The translations under genes were made by a program, and so were the position numbers. Positions 45,783 through 54,600 of a stretch of 64,000 bases of DNA are shown here, one piece after another. The stretch's first letter is position 1. Every line of letters begins with the position of its first letter. The notes under the pieces are model-generated. The model had not been told where the DNA came from and ran no database searches. It saw nothing but the letters and a program-made list of their open reading frames with translations. The stretch lies in NCBI RefSeq assembly GCF_004745595.1, contig NZ_SRLH01000003.1, positions 248,001 to 312,000 on the forward strand, given 5' to 3'. Source of the stretch: Flavobacterium humi. Lineage in GTDB: Bacteria > Bacteroidota > Bacteroidia > Flavobacteriales > Flavobacteriaceae.

Positions 45783-46340
45783 ATGCCCTATTTTATGCAA
45801 TACCATCGATTTTCTCTTTGTTTAGTAGTTGGATTTGTTTTCATTTTGGCTGTCGGTTTTTGCATCCCGGAAGACAGGACGTTTCAACAAGACAATGGAT
45901 CCATAAACTATACCGGTTTGTACGTTGCGAAAGACACTTTGCCGTCTTTGGATAAGAGTTTCAAAAGTGAAATTACCGTATATCTTATGAAATTCCATCC
46001 AAACGGGACTGTCCAGATGTCTGGGAAATACACTTATAATGAAGGAGAACCGGATCAGCTTACCAATCCCAATATTGTAAAATGGCTGAATCCCTTTACT
46101 TCTTTTTACTTTTCACAAAAAAAAGCAAAACTGAGCATTTACTGTTCTTCCATCCATAAAAGAAAAGCTACCGATTTTGCTACAGCCTCAAAAGTTTCTG
46201 TAGAAGAAACGTTCAGAATCAAGGGAGATACTCTTTTCAGGGATAAAAAAACCAGTAGATTCTTTCCTAAAATGTATATTTTACACAAAGAGCTTACTTT
46301 TAATCATCCTAGTGTCAGGGAAACGAATGCCTGCGATTAA
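45783..46340 (+). CDS. Uncharacterised membrane-anchored or exported protein
   Basis: A 185-residue protein with an N-terminal hydrophobic segment (LCLVVGFVFILAVGF) as signal or anchor, then a soluble domain with INYTGLYVAKDT and ITVYLMKFHPNGTVQMSGKY, a pattern of a small beta-rich lipocalin-like fold. The ATG at 45783 is used; an internal ATG at 45795 is equally possible. No family is recognised. It is more AT-rich than the genes before it and precedes the relic-containing gap. Confidence 0.6.
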   Translation: MPYFMQYHRFSLCLVVGFVFILAVGFCIPEDRTFQQDNGSINYTGLYVAKDTLPSLDKSFKSEITVYLMKFHPNGTVQMSGKYTYNEGEPDQLTNPNIVKWLNPFTSFYFSQKKAKLSIYCSSIHKRKATDFATASKVSVEETFRIKGDTLFRDKKTSRFFPKMYILHKELTFNHPSVRETNACD

Positions 46341-46888
46341 TGTCTCCAATAGCATTTGTGAATTGTTAAATTGATTTGAAACAAAATATATGCAATTGAC
46401 ATCGTACAATACTAATTTTCTTTTGACTATGAAAATATTTAACCCTCTTATGTAATGGAAAATATAGTAAATCCAAACCCTTAAAGTTATTTATGTGTCC
46501 TAAAAAAGACTTTGAAAATAAACAAAGCCGCAGCCAAACTCCTTGAAAAAAGCACAAGGCATTGTAGGAAATACCAGAGGTATAAAAATTTATTAAAAAT
46601 AGTGGCTATTATTGTGGCACATAAATTGATAAATATATAACAATCATAATATTTTGAAAACCTGAATTATAAAAAGTTTGAATTTTATGTTTTGTCCAAA
46701 GTCGTTTCTTTCTGATAAAACAAAAATTACTCCTCTGGAATTTGACAGAAAAATCATTACTTTCGTCACAATAATCTTAGTCTATCATTTTCTACAATAT
46801 TGTTCACATCAAGGTTGTTAAGGCTATTTTTTGAGAAAAAGCAACTAAAAATAAAATCATTATCAAAATTTTACAATTAGAATATCCC
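46341..46888. other. AT-rich gap with gene relics
   Basis: 548 bp without an intact gene. It holds a chimeric pseudogene relic at 46455-46598. The remainder is AT-rich; a possible -7-like TACTTTCG (46758-46765) lies about 125 bp before the amidase toxin start. No RNA gene or terminator hairpin is seen. Confidence 0.6.
46455..46598 (+). pseudogene. Chimeric relic of two neighbouring gene families
   Basis: Bases 46455-46513 align without gaps to 48488-48546 in the putative immunity gene, with about 49 of 59 identical, and translate as NGKYSKSKPLKLFMCPKKDF against YGKHSKSKPLKLFVCAKKDF. Directly joined, 46514-46598 aligns to 45613-45697, the 3' end of the HExxH-like gene, including its end near FIK, with one single-base deletion causing a frameshift. 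There is no start codon in frame and there are several stops. It is therefore a decayed fusion of fragments. Confidence 0.8.
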
Positions 46889-48352
46889 ATGAAAATCAAA
46901 ATCCCTTTGCAATTATTTTTAACTCTTATCCTTTCAACTTTTATTTGCTGTACTAAAGATTCCCAAACAACAGAAAATCAAAATCAAAACATACACACGA
47001 TTACTTTTGATGAATTAAAATCTAAAATAGAATCCGCTCCGAAAATTATCCAAAAACTTCAAAACGCTAAGAATGAAATTGCTTCCAATAGAATACAAGG
47101 TGGTTTTAAGTTTGAACTTGATTCTATTAAAGAATTCAAGGGAGAAGAAAATTATAAATCTTATACCATTAAGGCAAGGAAATCAAACTTGAATGAAACA
47201 GAATTTATTTATAAATTGCTGATAGAAAATAGAAATAATGTGATTTCTTCATGTTTGATTACATTTGATTATAGAAACAAGCTTCTGGTGCCAATCAATA
47301 AGGAAGTTTTTGTATTGGATAACCCAATGGATAGAATGGAATGTTATGCCGTGACTTTTATTGTAGAATGTACTTGTCACGAACATTCAGCACCATGTAC
47401 TCATCCATCATCTTATACATATCATTACTGTTCAGGAAGCAATGGCGGAGGAGAAACTACTAACATAACTAATATTAATGGCGGAGTTACTACTGTAGGA
47501 ACTTCAGGTACAAATTCTACCGTAGCAATCCTTTCGGAAGAAGAGGCACTGGAATTATATGCGGGTTTTACAAACGCATTGACAACCGAGCAAAAAACAT
47601 GGTTGTCTGCAAATCCAATTACTAGTGTTGAATTATTCGCTTTTTTTACAACTGAAGGATTCTCTGGAAGTAAAAGAAGTTTTGCAAAACAGGCCATAAA
47701 TTATATCATGCTTCATCCTACAATAACATTTAAGCAATACAAAAATTGGTTTTCCAATACAGCAGTAGGATCTGAAAGCGATGAAACAAGAAATACCGCA
47801 TATTGGAATAACCCAAGTTTAACTTTTCCACAGCAAACACTTCCTAGTTTTGATACTTTTTATAGTGCTTATCCATCAAGTTCAACCTCTGCACAACAAT
47901 TATGTACGCAAATTGGCGGGCAAATATTGACAGTCTATAATAAAATAGCAGCTAAGAGGCTTAATATGAATACCTGTGCAATACGTATGTCAAGAGCTTT
48001 AAATTATTCTGGAGTTACAATACCGAATGTTCCTGGAACAAAAATCGGAGATGATGGCAAGTATTATTTTACTTTTGCCGGAGACATGAATACTTGGATG
48101 AGAAAAACATTTGGTACTAACACCTATACGGGAGTTGGTCCAACAAACATCAATCATCATAATTACACTCAAAACCAAATACTTAACAATCCTATGATAC
48201 TTTCAGGTATTAAAGGAATATTTTCAATGGTATCAAGTAATCCTGTTTGGTCAACTGGCCATTGTGATTTATTGTTTAATGATGTTACTTGTCTGAACAA
48301 CTGTCATTTTGAAGGACCAATCTTATATATTGATGTTTGGGAATTAAACTAA
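46889..48352 (+). CDS. Exported toxin with C-terminal Tae4-type amidase domain
   Basis: A 487-residue protein. An N-terminal lipoprotein-like signal (Cys20/21, TFICCTKD) is followed by an unknown domain with a Cys/His cluster (about 150-175), a Gly/Thr-rich linker, and a helical module (EQKTWLSANP, FAKQAINYIMLHP) that I recall from Bacteroidota secreted toxins. The C-terminal ~140 residues resemble Tae4 peptidoglycan amidases: catalytic Cys363 in NTCAIRMSRALNYSG and His458 in TGHCDLLF with Asp460. Tae4 enzymes cut the D-Glu-mDAP bond. The next gene could be its periplasmic immunity. It is AT-rich compared with flanking genes. No secretion-system genes are nearby. Confidence 0.75.
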   Translation: MKIKIPLQLFLTLILSTFICCTKDSQTTENQNQNIHTITFDELKSKIESAPKIIQKLQNAKNEIASNRIQGGFKFELDSIKEFKGEENYKSYTIKARKSNLNETEFIYKLLIENRNNVISSCLITFDYRNKLLVPINKEVFVLDNPMDRMECYAVTFIVECTCHEHSAPCTHPSSYTYHYCSGSNGGGETTNITNINGGVTTVGTSGTNSTVAILSEEEALELYAGFTNALTTEQKTWLSANPITSVELFAFFTTEGFSGSKRSFAKQAINYIMLHPTITFKQYKNWFSNTAVGSESDETRNTAYWNNPSLTFPQQTLPSFDTFYSAYPSSSTSAQQLCTQIGGQILTVYNKIAAKRLNMNTCAIRMSRALNYSGVTIPNVPGTKIGDDGKYYFTFAGDMNTWMRKTFGTNTYTGVGPTNINHHNYTQNQILNNPMILSGIKGIFSMVSSNPVWSTGHCDLLFNDVTCLNNCHFEGPILYIDVWELN

Positions 48353-48365
48353 TCTTAATATAATT

Positions 48366-48872
48366 ATGAAACACTTACTGCTTTTCCTTATTCTATTTTT
48401 CTCCACACAGCTGTATGCCCAATTGGAGGTCACATCTGACACCATTACAGTAGATGGCAAAAACTATGGTCTTACTCTCTTAAGTTATGGAAAACACAGC
48501 AAATCCAAACCTCTAAAATTATTTGTATGTGCTAAAAAGGACTTTTATAAGGTAGACAAAAACATTCAGGAATGCTATAAAAATCATAAAATCGAATACA
48601 CTGATTTCTATATTCTTTCTATTGAGGGAGGAAATACTAACCCTTATTTCAATCAAATCCTCGAAAAAGGATTAAACAAAATCGACGAAACAAGAATGTC
48701 CAAAAAACTTTCAACACTACAAATCCAATATAAGGAATACTATAATGAAGCAGATAAAACCTGGAAAATCGTTTATGATAAAAACAATTTGACGGAGATA
48801 AGTAAAATTAAAAATCTTTATCAAGATATCAGTACTAAAAACATCTGCAAATTATTAAAACAATCGCTATGA
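48366..48872 (+). CDS. Putative periplasmic immunity protein for the Tae4-like toxin
   Basis: A 168-residue exported protein with a signal peptide ending LYAQ (~19). The mature part is Lys-rich with two or three Cys (VCAKKDF, IQECYKN, KNICKLL). It starts 13 bp after the amidase stop, and its periplasmic location is what an amidase immunity protein needs. It is not recognisably Tai4. A piece of a paralogue survives as a relic upstream of the toxin, as is common for orphan immunity genes. Role is inference from position. Confidence 0.6.
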   Translation: MKHLLLFLILFFSTQLYAQLEVTSDTITVDGKNYGLTLLSYGKHSKSKPLKLFVCAKKDFYKVDKNIQECYKNHKIEYTDFYILSIEGGNTNPYFNQILEKGLNKIDETRMSKKLSTLQIQYKEYYNEADKTWKIVYDKNNLTEISKIKNLYQDISTKNICKLLKQSL

Positions 48873-49171
48873 TCCATCACATTGTCATGTGGAAACTCAA
48901 AGAAACCGCAAACGGAAAATCAAAAGCGGAGAATGCCCAATTGATGAAAGAACGCCTTGAAGGCCTCCAAGAAATCCTGCCTGAAATTATCGAATTGCGT
49001 GTCGGGATGAATATTGAAAACGAATATTCGAATTTTGACATTGTGCTTCACTCCTATTTCAAATCGATGGAAGATTATTTCAGTTACCAAAAGCATCCCG
49101 AACACGAAGCGATTGGGAATTGGGTCTTTACCATCCGGGAAGAACGCTTTTGTGTTGATTATGAATATTAG
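48869..49171 (+). CDS. Dabb-family (stress-responsive A/B barrel) protein
   Basis: A 100-residue ferredoxin-like dimeric barrel protein of the Dabb family: MIHHIVMWKLKE, IIELRVGMN, FDIVLHSYFKSMEDYFSYQKHPEHEAI-type segments in order. It is cytoplasmic with unknown ligand. Its ATG overlaps the stop of the putative immunity gene in an ATGA arrangement, giving translational coupling. This is odd because the two products would be in different compartments, and suggests a recent insertion upstream of this gene. Confidence 0.85.
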   Translation: MIHHIVMWKLKETANGKSKAENAQLMKERLEGLQEILPEIIELRVGMNIENEYSNFDIVLHSYFKSMEDYFSYQKHPEHEAIGNWVFTIREERFCVDYEY

Positions 49172-49259
49172 TATTCAAAAACAGTATTTGACATCTCTGG
49201 TATTTTCTTTATTTTTCGGGTAATTAGCCTTTGTTACAATCTGAAACCTTCGTTTTATT

Positions 49260-49886
49260 ATGAGCATACTGGAAAAATTGGCCACATCATTGGGCCGGCG
49301 CGATGAAGTCCCGAATCAGGAATTGGCAAGGCAAATTGCCCAGACCGAAGATAAGAAAGCCATTTTGGAATTGGTCGAAAACCTTCAGCATAAAAATAAG
49401 GGCATCCAGTCGGATTGCATCAAAACCTTGTATGAAATTGCGGAAGTCAAGCCAAAACTCATTGCCGGTTTCCATCCGCAATTAACAGCTTTGCTTGAGA
49501 GTAGCAACAACCGCCTGCAATGGGGAGCCATGACTGCCCTCAGTGCTATTACAGACGAAAACCCAACGGTAATGTACCAGGCATTGGCCAAAATAATCGC
49601 CGTAGCAGACAGTGGTTCGGTTGTGACCAATGACCATTGCGTCCGGATATTGGTAAAACTTTGTGCGGTACAAGAATATGCCGAAGATGCTTTTTCCCTG
49701 CTTAACGAAAGATTGCTGAAGAGCCCGACCAACCAGCTACCGATGTATGCCGAAATGGCCTTGCCTATTATTGACAATCAAAACAAAACACTTTTTATAG
49801 CTACATTAATCTCCCGTCTTTCGGATATTGAAAAAGAATCCAAAAGGATCCGGGTTGAGAAAGTCATCAAAAAAGCCAACAAGTAA
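49260..49886 (+). CDS. HEAT-repeat-like protein
   Basis: A 208-residue all-helical soluble protein built of paired helices, for example IQSDCIKTLYEIAEVKPKL, LQWGAMTALSAITDENPTVM and HCVRILVKLCAVQEYAEDAF, typical of HEAT/ARM-type repeats. No signal peptide or catalytic motif. Probably a protein-interaction scaffold. It is monocistronic between the Dabb gene and a small membrane-protein gene. Confidence 0.75.
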   Translation: MSILEKLATSLGRRDEVPNQELARQIAQTEDKKAILELVENLQHKNKGIQSDCIKTLYEIAEVKPKLIAGFHPQLTALLESSNNRLQWGAMTALSAITDENPTVMYQALAKIIAVADSGSVVTNDHCVRILVKLCAVQEYAEDAFSLLNERLLKSPTNQLPMYAEMALPIIDNQNKTLFIATLISRLSDIEKESKRIRVEKVIKKANK

Positions 49887-50000
49887 CCGGCAAAACCGTA
49901 ATTTTTTTATTGTGGCGGATAAAAATGTAGCGTTTTTCCTTCCGATTGAATATTATTGTATATTTAAGGTACTTTTTCAACACTGAAACAACCATCAACT

Positions 50001-50456
50001 ATGTGGAAATCAATACTCCAAACGACTCTTTTTGTCGGTACGCTCGACATTTTGGCTGCCTGTCTCAATGCTTATTTATCAGCTCATGTAACTCCCGGCA
50101 AAGTGCTGCAGTATATTGCCAGCGGTATTTTCGGGGACACGGCTTTTTCTGGAGGTGCAAGCATGATGCTGTTTGGCCTATTATTCCATTTCGTGATTGC
50201 CTTCGCCTGCACGGCTGTTTTCTATTGGCTTTATCCGAAAATACCATTTTTTAAATTCAGCCTGACGGTCAATGCTATTTTAATTGCTGTGGTAGCCTGG
50301 TTGGTTACTACCCGGTTGGTCATTCCGATGAGCCGTATTACGCCTCCTCCTTTCGATTTTGTCCGTGCTTCCGTATCCGTGTTTATCCTGATTGTGTGCA
50401 TTGGCATTCCTATTGCGTATCAATCCAAGCGTTTTTACCAGGAAGAAAAACAATAA
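50001..50456 (+). CDS. Small four-helix membrane protein
   Basis: A 151-residue inner-membrane protein with four hydrophobic segments (VGTLDILAACLNAYL, MMLFGLLFHFVIAFACTAVFYW, LTVNAILIAVVAWLV and VSVFILIVCIGIPIAY). A conserved-looking SRITPPPFDF loop precedes the last helix. It resembles DUF1440/DUF6789-type proteins of unknown function. It ends at a bidirectional terminator shared with the convergent repressor gene. Confidence 0.75.
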   Translation: MWKSILQTTLFVGTLDILAACLNAYLSAHVTPGKVLQYIASGIFGDTAFSGGASMMLFGLLFHFVIAFACTAVFYWLYPKIPFFKFSLTVNAILIAVVAWLVTTRLVIPMSRITPPPFDFVRASVSVFILIVCIGIPIAYQSKRFYQEEKQ

Positions 50457-50474
50457 CGAATCTATTAATTTCAA

Positions 50475-50508
50475 TAAAAAAGGCTCTTTATTTTAAAGAG
50501 CCTTTTCC
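50475..50508. terminator. Bidirectional terminator
   Basis: Stem AAGGCTCTTTA / TAAAGAGCCTT, flanked by A and T runs, between the small membrane protein and the S24 repressor. Confidence 0.85.
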
Positions 50509-50509
50509 A

Positions 50510-51208
50510 TCAATGCATAGCATTAATCCTGATGCTGGCTTTTACCAGTGCCAATGCTTTTATCTTGCCCAGTTCCACATCTTTGTCCTGGTGGTGTTTG
50601 TTTTGGCTCACCAGCCTGACAAAACCGTGCTGTTCCGATTTCTGGATGTATTTTACGGTAATATATTCCTCTCCGCTCATATCGATGCTCAAAAGATACA
50701 TTTCGCCCCAGAAAATCTCATTTTTCAAATCGTGGATTTCTTTATACAAAACAATGTCTCCGCTTTTTAACAACGGGTACATGCTGTCTCCCGTTACATA
50801 AACCGCCCCGTCGCATTTAGGCAGGTGCGGAATGGAAATATGGTCTATCGGTTCCTGCGATTTCGAATCCTGGAACAAAGGCACGAGTCCGGCCACCGCT
50901 TCGATATCGTACAACGGTATCTGCTGCATTTCCATGGCATTGTCTGTCTTGAGCTGATAGGTTTCGATATTTTTATTCAACAGCATTTCTTCATTCCCTA
51001 CAAACATTTCCCCTTGTCCTGTCAGGAGCCAAACCGGGTTCAGGTCGGTATAAACCGCCATAATCTGCTCCAGCATCGAAGACCCGATGCTTTTATTCTC
51101 CTTCACCGCTTTGGAAATAGCACCCCTGCTGGCGTTTATGCTGTTCTCAAAAGCATAATAGCTAATCCCTTTTTTGTCTATATACAATCCTATTCTTTCC
51201 GAAACCAT
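50510..51208 (-). CDS. XRE-type repressor with S24 (LexA-like) self-cleavage domain
   Basis: A 232-residue CI-like repressor. The N-terminal helix-turn-helix spans about 2-60 (FENSINASRGAISKAVKENK). The C-terminal S24 peptidase has nucleophile Ser142 in VTGDSMYPLLKSGD and general-base Lys186 in EYITVKYIQ. A likely Ala106-Gly107 scissile bond is in DIEAVAGLV. The ATG at 51208 is chosen because it places the HTH as usual and sits ~18 bp after the predicted transcription start. It is divergent from the giant-protein operon, whose promoter carries the same operator-like sequence as its own, so autoregulation and control of that cassette are expected. DNA damage as inducer is inference. Confidence 0.88.
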   Translation of the reverse strand: MVSERIGLYIDKKGISYYAFENSINASRGAISKAVKENKSIGSSMLEQIMAVYTDLNPVWLLTGQGEMFVGNEEMLLNKNIETYQLKTDNAMEMQQIPLYDIEAVAGLVPLFQDSKSQEPIDHISIPHLPKCDGAVYVTGDSMYPLLKSGDIVLYKEIHDLKNEIFWGEMYLLSIDMSGEEYITVKYIQKSEQHGFVRLVSQNKHHQDKDVELGKIKALALVKASIRINAMH

Positions 51209-51232
51209 AATTAATCTATTGGAATTACAAGG

Positions 51233-51252
51233 CAAACTTATGAAAATAATCT
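51233..51252 (-). promoter_or_regulatory. Repressor-gene promoter with overlapping operator
   Basis: On the minus strand AGATTATTTTC (51252-51242) plus one base precedes TAAGTTTG (51240-51233), a TAnnTTTG -7 element 25 bp from the repressor ATG. A dimer bound to this sequence would block the promoter. Confidence 0.6.
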
Positions 51253-51447
51253 ATCATTCCAGCACAAAAAGCAATAAAATCTCACAAACAGCATCATTTA
51301 TGCTTAAATAGATGAAAATAATACCGCAATATCTGTAATCGAATTCATTGATTATCATAAATAAAAAAAGACAAGCCTTGCCAATAATTAAGAACTTACT
51401 AGATATCAGTCAAATATAAAATAAATGAAAATTTTCTATTAAAATAA

Positions 51448-51478
51448 TTGCGTTGTAGATTATTTTCGTCTATATTTG
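51448..51478 (+). promoter_or_regulatory. Giant-protein operon promoter with internal operator
   Basis: TTG at 51448-51450, 20-bp spacer, TATATTTG at 51471-51478: a canonical promoter. The spacer contains AGATTATTTTCGTCT (51457-51471), an imperfect AGAT-7 bp-GTCT dyad also found at the repressor and peptidase promoters. Confidence 0.65.
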
Positions 51479-51642
51479 CATTGTGATTATAAGATAATAG
51501 TCTTATAAATTATAAATGTTACTAATAAATAATAGTTTTTATATAGTATTTGGTGTATTTACATCCCAACAAGAAAGATTATAATCACACAAAAACCGTA
51601 AGCGCTTACAATTAGTATAAACCTTTATTAAATCAAATTAAA

Positions 51643-54600
51643 ATGAGTACAGAAATCAAAAACACATTATTCCGCTTCGTAACGATGCGGGCTCCGGAAC
51701 TTTTGGAAAAAGAAACCGTTGATATTAATTTCGTTAAACATCCATTCTCCAATCCTGATTATACCGGAGAAATCACCAGTGATTTCCTGGAGGCTATCTC
51801 CAGCATCCCGGCAGGAAAGACAAAAGCATTGGTTTTGTCAGAAACAGCCACGGGTTTTGCTTCTCCGGTAACCAAAAGAGAACAATTGCACACATCAGGA
51901 TTAGTCTCAAAAAAGTTTTACGACTTTGCTGTTTGGCTAACCGCCAACCGTACAAAAGTAAAATATGCAGAAGTTGTCAGCAAAATAGAATTCGGCGGCA
52001 TTGATGCTATTGAAAACGAAGCACATATCAATACTCTTTGGGAAAACCTTTTTTACCAGATTATCACTTCCAAATCCCCTTATATCAGGGAAACCATCCT
52101 TTCTCTTTTGGTGGCAGATTTTTTTATCAATAATTACACCATGATTCCAGATACGGATGAAGCTTGCCAAAAACTCGCACAAGCCAGGGTCATTATCCCA
52201 AAAATCCTCTTTGAAAAAGAAGATGTTTCTGCTAAAAGAGCATTATTAAAAGAAGCTTTCGATGCTTTGCCTTTGGATACTAAAGAATTGGATAAAGAAC
52301 TGGACTTGATACTGTGCAAAGATAAAATCGAATCCTACAAATCTATTGTTGATGAATTAAAAAAAGCACAAAACAACTACAACAAGGCAAATCAGAAAGC
52401 TTATGATTTGGCAAAGAAAGAGTATGAGGCAACGCTTGCCGTTCTATATGCCAATGCAGAGAAAGTAACAAAAACGTATACAAATCCAACCATCAATCTT
52501 GAAAGATCCGTAACGGAGTATGTTGATTTGGTTGTTCCTCCTTTCGAGTTTCAAAAAAACCCGGAATTGGATGGATTGAGCCTTACAGGTAAAGTTTCTG
52601 ACAAAACCACATCGTTAATTTCAGGAATAGTGGATGTAAACGGATACGATACTTTTGACGAAGTAATCAACCATTACGAAACACAAATTGCCGAAGGTTC
52701 ACAACACGTATTCAACAATACGGAATCAAACCAAACTGTCATCAGTTCCAATGGTGTCATCCTTCCGGCAACCACATCCAGCAGCATTGTTACAGCAAAT
52801 GTTTTTGCCGTGGCGGCAAACTATACCTCGGGAACCATTCCCCTAAATCTTATGTTTAGCGGCGAAGCAGTAGGCCTGGATATAATTGCAGCAAATTATT
52901 CGTTGACTTTTGATGATGAGACGGAAGTAATAGGGACTTCTTTTATTGACACAACGACAAACAACAAACTTTCGGTTAAGATATTCGGGACAGGGGTCAA
53001 CCTGTTCAATCGGGACAATATGGTGCTGAAAGGTATTTTCACTTTAAGTGATGGAAGAAAAATCCATTTCAGCGGGAATCTGGTCCTTACGGAAAGTCCT
53101 TTTTCTGTAATTCCAGGCAAAATAATTGACGGTGGTGTCCTTACTTACTTTTTAAGAGGGAAAGGAACTTATGAAATGAAATCAATCGTGATTCCAGACC
53201 CATTGGAATTACCGGATGATGTAGAAAATCCTACTGACAATGGCGCTGTAATTCAATACATTCCTTCTGGTTTCGGTATCAAGAGATTGGGAATTGCTGA
53301 TTACCGTAAAGTGGAGCAGGAAGTCTGTTGCTATGTTCCGGGTGAAGTTTCCCATATCGAAAATATTATGGCCAGCGAGTACAAGGAAAAAGCAACACGC
53401 AGGTTAAGGCGTACTGAAGACACCACGACATCAACCAAGGAACAGGAGATCGAGAAGCTAACCGACTCCACCTCAACAGACCGTTTCGAAATGAATCAGG
53501 AAATAAGTTCCGTACTGGCAGAAGACACCCATATAGGAGTCAATGTGTCTGTTGAACAAAAATGGACAGGAGGAAGCATAAATGCCGGTGCAGACTTCGC
53601 CAGCAATACTTCTTCTGAAGAATCCAACAGCCAGGCAGTTACACATGCCAAAGAAGTAACCGAAAGGGCTTTGGACCGTGTCGTGCAAAAAGTAAAAGAG
53701 GAACGTGTTTCCAAAATCATCGAAGAGTTTGAGGAAAACAGCAAACATGGCTATGACAATAGAAAAAACACCCAGCATGTTTCTGGTGTTTACCGTTGGG
53801 TAGACAAAATCTATAGGAATAAGGTGATCAATTACGGAAAGCGCCTCATGTACGAATTCATGATCCCGGAACCGGCTGTGTTTCATAATGTGGCCATTGC
53901 TTCAAGAAAACAAGACCCTGGATTCGAATTACTGACAAAGCCCCTGGATCCTAGAAGTCCCGGTGACTCTCAATTAAGATTGGATAACACTTTCAATTCG
54001 AAATATAGTTTTTGGGTTTCGCATTATAATGTGGAAATCACTTCAAAACCTGAAGATTTTGTCCATGTCGGAAAGGCATTTTCTTTCACAACCGGCGAGA
54101 TAAATGGCGGGGAATTTGACGAAGTTGCATCAGGAAGTGAAGACATAAGGATTCCTGAAAATTATGCGGCAGTAGGAGCCTTGGCAACCTGGTATTGGTC
54201 ACCTGAACCAGGCTTTGGTATCGCAGTACTTTTGGGTGGTAACCGAATGCCCCTCAATGCTTATGCCCCACTTTCACCTTTTAAAGGAATAATACCTTTC
54301 TCATATTCCGCTTTGGGACATCATTCAGGTAATGGAAGTGTAGATATAAAATGCCAGCTGACCAACGAAGCGAAACTACAGTGGCAACTGGAAACATTCA
54401 ATGCCATTATGGATGCTTATGAAGCGGAATTGGACAAATACAATGCCAAATTAGAACAGCTCAAAGCAATGCAGGAAGAAAAAGTAAGGACAAATCCGCT
54501 TTTCTACCGTCAGATTGAAAACATGGTTTTGCGTAAAAACTGCATTGAATACCTGGCAAGTCACGACACTTTAGGAAAAGAATCATTGTTAGCTAATGGG

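Larger units (their letters stand above)
51209..51642. promoter_or_regulatory. Divergent control region between repressor and giant-protein operon
   Basis: 434 bp of AT-rich sequence with no gene. It holds a minus-strand promoter/operator at 51233-51252, an operator-like AGATGAAAATAAT at 51310-51322, a further minus-strand TATATTTG at 51411-51418, and a plus-strand promoter/operator at 51448-51478. An inverted repeat TTATAAGA-6 bp-TCTTATAA lies at 51487-51508, just after the predicted plus-strand start, and the palindrome GTAAGCGCTTAC at 51598-51609. The plus-strand leader is about 155 bases. Confidence 0.65.

Noticed and set aside
46889..49171. Type VI secretion locus
   Set aside because: Only the amidase domain is T6SS-like; no Tss genes, Hcp, VgrG or PAAR are visible.
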